From Mauremys mutica (Eukaryota > Chordata > Testudines > Geoemydidae): a stretch of DNA of 64,000 nt. The stretch lies in NCBI RefSeq assembly GCF_020497125.1, contig NC_059073.1, positions 14,219,225 through 14,283,224 on the forward strand, given 5' to 3'. The notes beneath the pieces are model-generated. The model did no database searches. It worked only from the letters and a program-made list of their open reading frames with translations, and was not told where the DNA came from. Shown piece by piece: positions 1 to 11,459 of this stretch. Numbering within the stretch: position 1 is the first letter of the stretch; the number at the start of each line of letters is the position of its first letter. The position numbers and the translations under genes are program-made.

Positions 1-775
1 ATTGGATGTATTCAATCCAGCAGGGCCCGATGGAACTCATCTTAGGGTACTTAAGGAACTAGCTGAAGCAATCTCAGAATCATTAGCAATTATCTTTGAG
101 AACTCAGAGAGGACAGTGAGGTCCCAGAGGACTGGAGAAGGGAAAACATAGTACCTGTCTTTAAAAAGGGGAATAAGGAGGACCTGGGAAATTATAGACC
201 AGTCAGTCTCCCTGGAAAGGTACTGGAACAAATTATTAAACAATCAGTTTGTAAGCACCTAGAGGATAATAAGTTCATAAGGAATGGCCAGCCTGGATTT
301 GTCAAGAACAAATCAGGCCAAACCAACCCAATTTTCTTCTGTGACAGGGTTACTGGTCTGGTGGATGTGGGGAAGCAGTAGAAGTGATGTATCTTGGTTT
401 TAGTAAGGCTTTTGATTCAGTCCACATGACATTCTCATAAGCAAGCTAGGGAAATGTGTTCTAGATGAAATTACTGTAAGGTAGGTTTGCAAATGGTTGA
501 AAGACCATTCTCAAAGAGTAGTTATCAGTGGTTTGTAATGGGCTTAATCTGCAGCGAGGGAGATTTAGGTTAGCTATTAGGAAAACATTTCTAACTATAA
601 GGGAATAGGCTTGCAAAGAAGGTTGTGGAATCCCCATTATTGGAGGTTTTTATGAGTAGTTGGACAAACACCTCTCAGGGATGGTCTAGGTTTACTTGGT
701 CTTATCTCAATGCAGGAGGCTGGACTTGATGTTTTATTGAAGTCCCTTCCAGCCATAGATTTCTATGATTCTATG
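1..775 (+). pseudogene. CR1 LINE fragment, reverse transcriptase remnant plus 3' end
   Basis: Plus-strand reading gives CR1 reverse-transcriptase signatures: PDGTHLRVLKELAE near the start, then GNYRPVSLPGKVLEQII, a Q-x-GF-x-KNKS segment, and a degraded LDF-KAF-like stretch near 390-420. A frameshift separates the first two blocks. Around position 539 the RT domain jumps directly to the CR1 C-terminal tail, so an internal deletion of about 1 kb or more is inferred. The copy ends in TTCTATGATTCTATG, the family's typical octamer 3' end. It is truncated by the window edge and clearly dead. Confidence 0.85.
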
Positions 776-1530
776 GCACATGGCGGATCACCCAAATTAC
801 ATGGTGTTGTTTCTGTTCCCTGATTGGTTGACTGAAAATTTTGTAAAGTGGATGGGGAAGAATCAAAGTGATTTCATGACGGCTGCCCAAACACTTCCAG
901 CATAAGTCATCTTGGACCATTTGCTTTGTGACCAGTCTCCCATAGAAAAACTCACTTGTATGAACATCTGCAGACAAACAATAATAATAATAAAACCATA
1001 ACAATGAAATCTAATTAAAATACACTTTGGAATGCTTTTTTTGCCACATTTGTCCAGTTTTACGTGTGGAATTTAGAACTGGAATGGACAAGGCACTAGA
1101 GGAAACATTATATAGAATACAATCATACACAAAAAAGCCAAAGCCTGCTTGCCTGACTCCCATGAGAATTCCCATTGACTTCAGTGGGGGATTAATCATA
1201 ACATTCACCCTGTAATGGGGGATGGGCAGATCTGATGTGTCTTTTCCATCTCTGGCTCTCTGGATTCTATATAAACTCTTGCTTGTTTCTGTGTCACTCT
1301 GTTTTTCATTGTACATGTTTTTCTTTTGTTTGAATACATTTCTTTATATAAATCTCTTTTTTTTTCTTCCTAGAATTTTGTTTTATTTTGAAAGAAACAA
1401 AAGCAATAGTTTTATCTTCCCACCCTTGACATCGCTGCATGGAAAGCTCTGATGGGGTAGAGGCATGCAGTAGTGGAGTTAATTATAACAAGACTTCATA
1501 ATACTCAAAGGAACTAAACAGTGTCTTTAC
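776..1530. other. Unassigned AT-rich DNA
   Basis: I see no gene or repeat with clear ends. The only notable item is a short palindrome at about 1168-1185 (CCCATTGACTTCAGTGGG), one of several copies of a dispersed motif in this window. Short open frames here have no domain signature. Confidence 0.4.
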
Positions 1531-1610
1531 AAAAAAGAACAGGAGTACTTGTGGCACCTTAGAGACTAACAAATATATTTGAGCATAAGCTTTCGTGGGC
1601 TACAGCCCAG
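1531..1610 (-). mobile_element. Penelope-like element 3' tail, 5'-truncated
   Basis: Read on the minus strand, this is a GC-rich hairpin, then GAAAGCTTATGCTC, then a tail ending in the GTGCCACAAGTACTCC segment and a T-rich stretch. It is the same kind of tail as at 46,133-46,220, which follows a GIY-YIG endonuclease reading frame, so I assign it to a Penelope-like element by comparison. The copy stops inside the hairpin on its 5' side. Stem sequences differ between the two copies but remain paired. Confidence 0.6.
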
Positions 1611-4580
1611 CCATAGAGACTTGCATGATCATTTTGCAATGCATTCTCATTTTCAGGTGCCTCTTGTTCCCCACTCCTCCACATTATTAAGCATTAGAAA
1701 TAATAATAAATCAGATTAGTCTGTTTATGTCACACCAATATGCTCTTTATCAAAACAACACCATTTTAGCTCCCCACAGTCGACTTTGATTTTTTTTCTC
1801 TTTGATGATAATATGTAATATGATAGGACAATAGAGTTATTATATAATCAGTTTGATCAGTGCAGGGCCTGAAATAGCTTTGACTGAGCATGCTGTGATA
1901 TGGAAATGAGAGAGGAAACTTAATAGAACCATGCAGGCATAACCCTCTGCTTAGTCTTTATTACTATGTAAGAAATCCACTGGCTGATCTAACAGGCTGC
2001 TTTTCTAGATCCTTGTTTGTGAGGTTTGCAGAGATGCCTGCAGTACAGTGTTTTTAAGGAGACACCTATGGAAGGCAGCTTTGGATGTTACGTCGAGACT
2101 CTGAGATAGCCTTTAGGTTATTAACAAATGGAAAAGATTAATATTAAACCTAAGCGAAGGACTTTCTTCTGCATGGACTCCTCTGTAACAGATCATTTAG
2201 AACTGAATACGTTAAAATAAAAGGAATGTGACCAAGTTAATCTACTGTATTGTAGGTCATCTTGTTAGTTAGTACTTTGATTGAAAGAACACTGGGACAG
2301 TAACCAACAATCCTAAGAATTAAGTCTTGTCCAGGTAATTTATCTCGTCTCTGAAAGATTTGAAAGGTTTTGTTCCTGGCAGTATAAAAAAAGGCATCAT
2401 TAGACGCTAAAAGCTAGAAAGTGCAATCAGTGGAACTAGAGCTGGAGAAGGGAGATGATTTGGTATGTGGACGCTGGAGGGAGGAATGATGATGGAAATA
2501 GCCCATAATAGAGGTTTATGGCCTGATTTTACTTTGTGTAATATTCCTGTTAATATTGGGGTCTAATTAAGACATACATTTAATGCCTTTACTGGGGAAG
2601 CCGGAACAAAGTGATGTGCTGGAATGTCTCCATTACACTAATGTTATGGCCTTTTTAATGCATATTTTAATGAGAGGCTATTATTAACTGGACTATTACC
2701 CAAATTACAATCAGAATCACAGTGTTACTAATTTTGCAACTAAGGGTGCATAATATTTCCAGACTCAAAAACAGAAAGGTTGCCCGTTATTACCTGCCTG
2801 CCATCCAGCTTTAACATCCAACTTCATTTTAGAAAACTCAGCTAGATAAACTGTGTGGAAAGCATTAGCCAACATCAAGATACATGGAGGGCAAAACAGA
2901 TAGAATGATACTGGACACAGAGAGATTGGCATGCACACTGGGACTCTGTTGCTATTTAATCAGAATTTAGAGACTGAATTAGGGTCCCCCAACTTATCTT
3001 ACTCCTTACTGTAACCAGGGTGGCAGAGGAATTTGCAATAAGTACCAATGAGGCAAAAATAAGCAAAGATCTCAAGTACGAGATGTGAGCACAAATATAA
3101 TTTCCATGTGAAATCCTAATGGAGTGGTTCTGAAGACAGCAGTTGTGTGTTTTACCCCAAATAATGCCCAGTTCTGTGAGGTGTCCTCTATGCAGCACCT
3201 TCCAGAGCTAACCCCCATCCCTGATATCATCTTTTTAACTCGACCAGGAAGGAATATAGCCCAGAGTTGGTCTGTTTCTGTTAGAACCAGATGTAACCTG
3301 GTTAACATTATCTTCCTCTCCACAATGACAACCTCTTCACCCCAAATTGGGGATTGAATTCTGGGACAGAGGCCATCATGGAGATTCAGGGACTCCTTTA
3401 GGGACTGCACTGCTGTAGAAGGTCCAAGATGGTAGACAAGGAGTGTCATGGAAGATCAGGATCTCCGCATGGATGGCCTGGACCATTGCAGATCTATTGA
3501 GATGCTTGGGTTTTGATGGCCAAACTCTTTGCCTACTTTGTGGGGTGCAGACCCTACCCTACAATGAGCCGTTTCAGTGGCAGCTCCTGAGGGGGGAATT
3601 TGCTCAACTTCCTGTCCCCTATTGTGTTTTTTTCCTGCATATAGAAGAATCTTATCTATAGAAAGTAGGGATTGAACAGACACTGAATCATCTATTCCAT
3701 CTCTTTACCAGTGCAGTATTGTTCTTTGCAGTATATTATACTACTGTATATTGTTGTTCTGATCCTATATTCCTAACTGAGGCCATAGCTCAGTAAAGAA
3801 CCTAAGTATATGAATTCAATGGGGTGTAGTGCTTTGCTGAACTGGGGCCTGAAGCACTGTGACAACCCATTAAGGTCAGTGGGAGTTTTCCTCAGCTTGG
3901 TTTATCCCAAAAGGCCCTGATTGCCCTGGAAACATTGCTCTGTTGTTCCTTTCCAAAGATATAAATACACATTTGTTTCTCCAAAATTGCTGAGAACTCT
4001 AATGAAAGCTGTATAATTATATAGACTCCTGAGTGATTCATGTGTACAAGTCTGCACTTCTTTGGAGAAGTTGCGGTGTGAAATTTGAATTCAGCAAATT
4101 GAATACCTGATTCTGATTACACATATACAGGTAACTCCATTTGTTTCAGCTAAATTATTCCTAACTGGCAAAGGAGTTAGAGAGACCAGAATCAGGCCCT
4201 GAAAATGTTTAAGGTTTGGATTTGGACATGCTATATTTGGTGCTGCTAAGTAGACATTTGGGAAAGCAGGAGTAATTTCACTTAAGTAAATGGAGTTATA
4301 CTGGTGTAAAAAAGAGAGGAATCTGACCCAATATGCCAAATTTTCATCTCACAATTGTTTTACACTAGAGTAACCCAGATGATTTGAATACAATTCCATT
4401 AATCCTGATTAACACCAGTGTTAGTGAGATCAGAATGTGGCTCAATCTGCACACACCATCCTATAATAAATATATACAATGAATGCTTCACATTAAAGAG
4501 TCCTTCCTGACCATTATAATGATAGCAACAACACTGTAGAAAGTACTAAGGAAAACGAAACAGCCCAACTGTACAACTTG
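1611..4580. other. Unassigned AT-rich noncoding DNA
   Basis: No supportable gene. The open frames here (for example 3072-3449 minus) lack any domain and overlap one another on both strands. The stretch 2100-2800 is AT-rich, low in repeats and could be slowly evolving noncoding DNA, but this cannot be judged without an alignment. Confidence 0.4.
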
Positions 4581-5330
4581 TGCTGCAGTGTTTTTGCTTT
4601 ATAATCCTGGAATCCTGGCAACAAATCTGTCTGGCTAATTTTAGGATGGCAATATTATCCCTGGAGCCTGCAGTCTCCAGTCATCTCTCCTTCTGCAAAT
4701 GTGACAGATGAATATTGTAATTAACAAAAATCCCAGTGTGTTTCATTTTTACTTAATTTTCTTGTCAGCCTTCTTCCACCTTGCATCCTGACCATGTATG
4801 GAGCACCGCCACACATCAACACCCACAGCAGATTAAAAAAAATTAATGATATCATTGTGTTGGTAATTAATATTCACAGTTCCAAGCTGTGTTGTCTGGG
4901 CTCACTTTGAGAAATGCAGAACAAACAGCAGCGCAATAGAATTTATCATCGCTTGCTAATTCACAAGTGGATCTAAGCAAGCATAATAATTGAAACCGTG
5001 CTCCTTAATGCATCTTTTTCATGCGCCAGTTCTGATGCTGCTGGTCTGGCGTTGATAAATTGTTTCTTCGGCATGTGGCAAAGCTTGCAGTCATTCTTCC
5101 ACCCAGAACATTGTATCTGGGGCCGAGGTGTGCAGGAACAACAAAGGGTCCATTTTACAGACAGTGTCCCTCTTTGGCTTTCTCTGTGCACAGCATCCCT
5201 GACTACCTCTGCACTAATTCATTAGCTTGCCATTTAACAGACGCATATTAACAACCAGGATCATTGCATGCTGTACTTTTCCCCATTATGTATTAATGAA
5301 GAGCATTATATTACAGAAAAGCACACTGGA
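4581..5330. promoter_or_regulatory. Candidate conserved noncoding element (weak)
   Basis: Repeat-free sequence with several TAATTA/ATTA-type homeodomain-like cores (for example near 4718, 4863 and 5216) and even base composition, without coding signal. This texture is typical of vertebrate conserved noncoding elements in gene deserts. There is no direct proof. A cross-species alignment would decide. Confidence 0.22.
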
Positions 5331-6329
5331 GAAGGAAATGTTCCACTCTAATTGTTACTGGCAAAAGAAATATATAGATTGATTAAAAACCAAAACAAGG
5401 GAATCAAATAGGAAATGCAATTTGTACAAACCTGTCTGTGTGCCGCCTACTTACACTTTGATTAGATGCGATTTGTAGGCCCAGAGGACAAGATATTTTA
5501 GTCTGTTCCTTTGGTAGAGGAGATTGTGGAGGGAGGGGAGTGAAAGCAGCAAAGCAGCAGACAGGTGGGTAGGAAGCGGATAGAAGCTTGGTTCTGCTCC
5601 TCCCCCCGAAATGCAGGAGCTGGCATGGGGAGTGTTGGCATCTGCCAGTGCGGGCAACCCTGAGAACAAGCAGGGAGGAAATTGTGTCTTAGAGAGAGAC
5701 ATTCCCTGCCTGGCTCTTGGGATGGTGCAGCTACACAGTGCTCCATTCACAGAGTTTATGGCAAAGCCACAATCTACATCCCTACTCCTCATAAAGGGAC
5801 AGATGCTGCTGGATGTGACCTCATGTGTTGTCCCACTGGAGGGAGTAGGGGCTACTTAGCCACCAAAGTGCTCCTCATTCTGAGTTTGGGGGAGGGGGGG
5901 ATTCGCTACACAATGAGCTTCATTTTTGGTACATTTGGACTTTTCAACTGTACAACAATAATCAAAATTGACCTTTAGAGAAAGGACATGAAGGAAACGC
6001 AATATTGCTGGCCATCCTGACCGCTTCTGCATGCAGCTCTTTTGTAATCATTATCACTGAGAGGCTAATTAATCTGATCATGGCATTTAATTAGGTTAGC
6101 TCTATTAAAATAGGCGAGTGTATTGTGCCTCCCAGACACTGATGTCCCAACTAGGCTATTCTCCCCGGGATTGTTTGAGACTAAGAAGGAGGTGGCGGCA
6201 GATGGGGGTTGAACCAGGGCTCCCCTATTTATAGGAATCTCCCCATTGACTTCAATCCCTCTGCTCATGGGAGTAAAATGAGCAGGGTTTGCCCCCTGCC
6301 CTGTATCATGCACAGGGAAGAGAAACCAG
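5331..6329. other. Unassigned noncoding DNA
   Basis: No gene or bounded repeat seen. Overlapping open frames on both strands at 5450-5980 have no domain and are taken as chance. A half copy of the dispersed palindrome (CCCATTGACTTCAA) lies at about 6243. Confidence 0.4.
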
Positions 6330-6475
6330 CAGTGTCACACTAGAAGGACAGCGTGGGCCAGGGGACTGAGCAAGGGGCAGTGTGTGAGGACTAATCCTTG
6401 CCCCTGCCACTGACTTGCTGTGTGACCTCGGCTTTGTCGCTAAACCTCTTTGTGGGATAGATCAGGCCTATAAGG
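6330..6475 (+). repeat. MIR/CORE-SINE-like fragment
   Basis: Contains a degraded MIR-like series: a 'ggggactgag' tRNA-related piece, then CTGCCACTGACTTGCTGTGTGACC and a cysteine-poor tail. These resemble the core of ancient amniote CORE-SINEs. A much better copy is at 62,487-62,705. Confidence 0.4.
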
Positions 6476-7628
6476 CCCAGCCTAGTGTAAGGCGGGAGTG
6501 AAGCTGCCTCTCAGTGTGAGCACAGGGAGGCATTTCCCAGACTCCTCTCTGTTCTGCTAGTCAGTGTGGCCAGGGCATCCACCTCCTCCTCACGGTCCCT
6601 TCCTACCCTGGTGTGAAGAGCGCAGATCATCCAGGAGTGGAATTCTGCTTGGCCTTTACGTGGAGCATGGGGGCTAAGGAAGACTTCAAGTGCCCTCTCT
6701 TCAAACTGTGCAACTGCCTAACGGCCAGGGGGAGTCTGCCCCATGGACGTCCATTTTTGGGGATCAGGGCCTGCATGTGTTTCACTCTTTGGTAAGATTT
6801 GCGCACCACCAGTGCACAGTGGTTTTGTGAGGACTTGTTAGCTAATGTCTGTGCAGGGCTTTGAAGACCATAAGTGTGAAGCATTCTCATACACACTGGT
6901 TTGAAGAATGATTTGCAAATAACCAGGGAACAAAGTCTTATCTGGAAAGGAGAAGAGGAATCAAACTGGTACCCACGATTTGTTTTTTTTTTACCTGACT
7001 CTTCTAATTTTAGTTGTGATTTCAACAACCCCATCAAGAAAATCATGGGGATCTAATATGACGTCTTCAGGCACTGCGTCATGTTTAGGGGATGGAAAAA
7101 AAAATAAAGAAATCAGAGTTCTAAAAAGTAGAACTCAAACTGGCATTTGTACTGGTCAAGGTCAGGGCCTTCATTCCAGCTCTCTGTTTTTGCCTGTGAG
7201 TACATTTCTTTTGAATTGTCCAATAGATTTCCTAAGTGAAGTGCTCAGATACTAAAGTGATGAGGGTGGCGTAAGAACCTGTACAGAATGGAACAGAATA
7301 GTTGGTGCATCACAGTTTCCCATGAACCCAAACATCAAAATGCGGATGGATTAATGCGAGATTCTCATACTCTTAGCATGTGAGTGACCCTAATGTGGGG
7401 TCCCACAGTATGGTGCTACTCATTGCAAATAAAGGGATCAGAATCTGGCCCAAAGTAGCTCTTTAGCCTTTGGGAACCTGTAATGTTGTCTTGCAATTGG
7501 CCGACTATACACAGGGGTTAATAAATATCACCTCTGCAAGACTATTTTTTCAAGACATAGTCAAAGCTCTCATTATTTTTCACTGCACACTCGTCTTGTA
7601 TTCAGATTAGGAATGACTATTCTAGTGA
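6476..7628. other. Unassigned noncoding DNA
   Basis: No gene signature. The 139-residue open frame at 6627-7046 (minus) has no recognizable domain, no homologous repeat frame, and is overlapped by equally long frames on the other strand. Confidence 0.4.
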
Positions 7629-7937
7629 CATGATTCCCAAACTGTGGCCTTTGGGCCACCACTGGTCCACTGAGAACTTGGTGATGTTCCAAGCAGAGCT
7701 GGCTGATCACATGGCTCTCCTCCTTTCCTGCTGGTAAATTGGCTTACAAATGCAGGACTTACTGAATGTTACTGTTCTATATAAACAATTGCTGCACTTG
7801 CCACACTGATGTTAGTTAGTTGTCAGTAGAGTGGAGATGGTCTACACAATCATGAATGGAAGAAGAGAGAATGTGAGCCAAGAGACAATCTGTTATTCAG
7901 AGGTGGTCAATGCTATGAAACAGTTTGAGAACCCCTG
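7629..7937. mobile_element. hAT-like non-autonomous element (MITE), decayed
   Basis: The left end has CCCAAACTGTGG and the right end CAGTTTGAGAACCCCTG. The latter is the usual hAT terminal inverted repeat and the former a mutated copy of its complement. About 309 bp lies between them with no coding frame. I found no matching 8-bp duplication, so the copy is old or a boundary is slightly off. Confidence 0.45.
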
Positions 7938-9039
7938 CTCCCATAGATGGCTTTACTAGAAATCCACTGCCAAAGCATGGGCACCACCCTGCAGACCTTA
8001 AGCTTGGTTAGTCCCGTTAAATTTAATGGGGTTTTGAGGTGCATGAGGACTGCTGGATTGGACCATATAAGAGAAAGATCATCATTATATAGAATGTATC
8101 CTATCTAGCACCACACTCCTCTTTACCAAATACCCAACACACTCAAATGATTAGAGGCTTGCTGGTTCTTCAGAAAACAAACACAATTTGTTTTTGCTTT
8201 TTAGAATTTTCATAATTTTCTACTTAACCAATAATCCAGATGCTTCTCTTTGCGGGCGTGGGGTTAACTGTGGCTCTTCCAGATGCTTTTAAAGATTCTT
8301 TTGGCTGGTTATTGTTATCAAGGAATATTTGATGAAAATGTTTGATCTTAGTGATATGAGTGCAAAGAAACTAATCATTTGGAGCCAAAATGGTCAATAT
8401 GGGAGATAATGAGAAATCGACTTGTCAGATTGTTTCCAGCAGGCCAAAAGAATGTGGATACTGTCTCTTTAAGGTGCAATTACTTACTTCAACAAACTGT
8501 TTATCTATGAGAAACAGGGATAAAAGTGTTCAATTTGTGACCTAAGGAGAAATGTTGGGATTTCCAAACACACATACATGAAGGAAATGAATTGTGGACT
8601 CCACTTGGGAAACTGAGCTTTTGTGCTCAAACAGGAGCGCTTGCGTGTTTGTGTGTGTGTTGCCGCTGTGTCTCTTTTGGATCTCTAGACACTTTTCGGG
8701 TACATTTTTGTACTTTTTCGGAATGTGCATAGGAGGACTTGGTGAGGGTATTTTGGCGGCATTCTATAGGCTCTCAACAATGTGAGATAGAGTTTAAGCT
8801 ACGTTTCTCCCCTGGTTGGTAAACTTCATGTGCAGTGCACGGAGCATCAAGAGTAAAGTGCAAAACCTAAGAAATAGGAGCACTCTTCTTAACTGGCTGT
8901 GTATTGTACTGAACATTTACCTCCAGGAAGCTGTCTTGCCTGAGTCAATGATCAGGCCTAATCTCAGACTTTTAATTTCACAGTGGTGGTCGAGCTGGTC
9001 CTAGCAATGGAGATAGAGGAGGTCACACGCATCAAGATG
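7938..9039. other. Unassigned noncoding DNA
   Basis: No gene or bounded repeat seen. Includes a short GT-rich run at about 8645-8665 and a palindromic 'CCCGTTAAATTTAATGGGG' variant of the dispersed motif near 8012. Confidence 0.35.
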
Positions 9040-9480
9040 TAATGAGTTAAGCCAGTGATAGCCTGATTACAGAGAACCAAATTAAAGCATTCTAATCGTT
9101 TGTGGGTTTTTTCAATTTTTCTGTCCTCCTCCCTTACCAGAGAGGATGCCTTCACTCATGGCCTTAGAATGCCGTACTGGAGTTAGCAGAGTGAAACAAC
9201 AGTCAAATGAAAATGAGATTTATTGCAGCTTATGTAAAGAATGAAAACTGTATCACACAAATGTTTACAAGTCCAAGTAGACAGCGAACCCATGTACATT
9301 ATGTAATTTATGCAAGGGATTGCATCTTTCTTTTGTAATGAATGCACTAAGCAACCCTGTATATATTTTACAATGTCTTTACAAAAAAGAAAAAGACTCA
9401 TTTACTGTAGTATTGTAAAATAAATGCACTTTTCTAATTTTTTCATTAAAAATCCTATGGCACGTTTTCAAATGTATATT
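9040..9480 (+). other. 3'UTR-like block with polyadenylation signal
   Basis: AT-rich, repeat-free sequence ending with the canonical AATAAA at 9419-9424, followed by a T-rich region. Upstream sequence (about 8540-9040) has similar texture. This resembles the end of a long vertebrate 3'UTR on the plus strand, but I see no upstream coding exon and cannot name a gene. It may instead be a noncoding transcript end or chance. Confidence 0.25.
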
Positions 9481-9600
9481 GTTTCTTTTATATTGAATGT
9501 GGAAATGTTAACTTCCTGTAAAATTGCACTGCAGACGTAAAGTCCACTGATGAGACCTATTTTGTTAAAGAAAAGTCCATCAGCAACCAGTAGATGTCCA

Positions 9601-9748
9601 GTGTATGTATATATGTGTATATATGTATATATATACATATATATCTAGTATTGTGTATAAATATATATATATATATATTGTTTATATATGTTCAGATTTA
9701 TATAATGAATGTATTGATATATCTATAGATTGATAGATATATATGTGT

Positions 9749-9793
<45 letters not shown>

Positions 9794-9820
9794 GACATAC
9801 GCACACACACACGAATCACA
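9601..9820. repeat. TA/TG/CA dinucleotide microsatellite
   Basis: About 220 bp dominated by (TA)n, with TG-rich and CA-rich flanks on either side of the longest TA run (9758-9786). The TG...TA...CA layout is self-complementary and could extrude as a cruciform. The short open frame across it is an artefact of the repeat. Confidence 0.9.
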
Positions 9821-10554
9821 ATGTACAAAATAAGATTTATTCAGTAAATTTAAGGGGAAAATCAAAAGACATGTCCTATACAGAAGATATTTTGCATTCC
9901 AATAAAGGCTTTTTTTGACAAAAGTATGTGGAGAATGAAATATGAACCTTTATCAAATATTTGCTCAGGCTGTGGTCAGGTGAATCAGATGCAGCCAGAT
10001 CAAAAGGAAAGCTAGTGGGAAAAGAGTAAAAAGCTAGCCATAGCCTGGGGGGACTGGAATTAGTTATGGGCAACTGAGCCTTTCACTTCTAGGCTGCCAG
10101 TGTGTAGGTCAAGAGTGAAATCATGGCCCCATGAAAGTCAGTGGCAAAACTTCCACTGACGTCATTGAGGCTAGGATTTCACCCCCCAAATTATTGCCTG
10201 TGCGTTGGTCTGCGTGAGATGGGTTTTGGGGTCTCAGTGCTATTCCTAGTGGGACGTGTCCACACCTGTTGGCAGTCTCAGCAGTGAGGAGAGGACTGAA
10301 TGGGCACTTCGAATGAACCACCCTTTAGTGGCGGTCCCTTCCAGGTGGGGCTTGGGGCATGCCAACTGATCAGAGTCTCCCCTGCATGCTTCTTCTGCCA
10401 CATCCATCACTATAGGATCCAAGTACTGTCACTTCCTCAGCTGCAGCAGTTCTGTGGCTACTGGAGGGTTTTATTTCCAGGGCTGTTAAACTAACAGTAG
10501 AAAAATAAATCAGAGAAATGAACACACCCTCCTTTCTCATAGACCCCGCAACTG
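9821..10554. other. Unassigned noncoding DNA
   Basis: No gene or clear repeat, apart from a dispersed palindrome variant near 10,135-10,175 (AAAGTCAGTGG ... CCACTGACGTCATTG). Confidence 0.35.
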
Positions 10555-10648
10555 TAGAATCCTAGAATATCAGGGTTGGAAGGGACCTCAGGAGGTCATC
10601 TAGTCATCTGCTCAAAGCAGGACCAATCCCCAACTAAATCAGCCAGCC
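10555..10648 (-). mobile_element. CR1 LINE 3'-end fragment
   Basis: Minus-oriented CR1 3' terminus: a degenerate AGAATCCTAGAATATCAGGGTTGG end, then 'gaagggacctcaggaggtcatctag' style sequence. Only the terminal ~95 bp is present, as expected of a severely 5'-truncated LINE. Confidence 0.75.
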
Positions 10649-10861
10649 ACAGCGGTACAGCAACCAGGAACAAAGACATCACCTTTGGCTCCAGTAATAC
10701 AAGTCTCTACTTGGTCAGATAAAGAAATAGCTCATAGTGAAGGTGATTATCATTAGAACAACGTACCTGGGGATATAGTGGATTCACCATCACTGCTTTC
10801 TTTGAATCAAGCCTAGCTGTCTTTATAAAAGACATGCATGAGCTCAAACTGAACCTGTGGG

Positions 10862-10960
10862 CTTGATGCAGAAATTGCTGTGCGAGGTTCTGTGGTTTGT
10901 ACTATGCAGAAGGTCAGACTAGAGGATCATAATGGTCCCTTCTGGCCTTAAAGGTGATGA
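10862..10960 (+). mobile_element. CR1-type LINE 3'-end fragment
   Basis: Plus-oriented tail with GGTCAGACTAGAGGATCAT and AATGGTCCCTTCTGGCCTT, a common CR1-family 3' end in turtles. It matches, in reverse, the 3' end of the near-intact CR1 at 24,766. The octamer repeat is degraded. Confidence 0.65.
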
Positions 10961-11459
10961 ATCAACTAACCTCACTTATAAACAAACAAGTGGGTCTGGC
11001 AGACTCCTTCCAGTGGGACACAATGTATATCCACCATTCTGTCCTTGGCTTACAGCTAAACAATGTTGGTGATGGAATAGTTTGGGAGCTTCGACTGGCA
11101 TCCTCATAGCACAGAAAGGAGGAGGATCTCTTTAACGGTGGCAATAAACACCACGCACACAATCTTGTTTTAAGATATGATTTTTGTGGCATATCACACA
11201 GTGTCATCATTCACTACTAGGGCCAAGAATTTTGTTCTCTTTGGGGTGACTGTCACTGGTAGGTTCAGTGGCATATTTTAGCACCTCTATTTATCCAGGC
11301 TGAACAGAGAAGCAGAGGAACTGGTTATTGAATCTTATTTACTCCCATGTGCAAGCAAACACTTTTTGGTGTAATTATTCAATTAAGGAATAAAGAGTGC
11401 TGGTTAGAGGGCCAGGTTTGTAAAGATCTTTAGCTGCCTGAAGATGCAGCTAAGTGCTT

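Noticed and set aside
9547..9580. CTGATGAGACC...AAAGAAAAG as a hammerhead ribozyme
   Set aside because: CUGAUGA is present but the following bases have no complementary strand before the GAAA-like word, so stem II cannot form.
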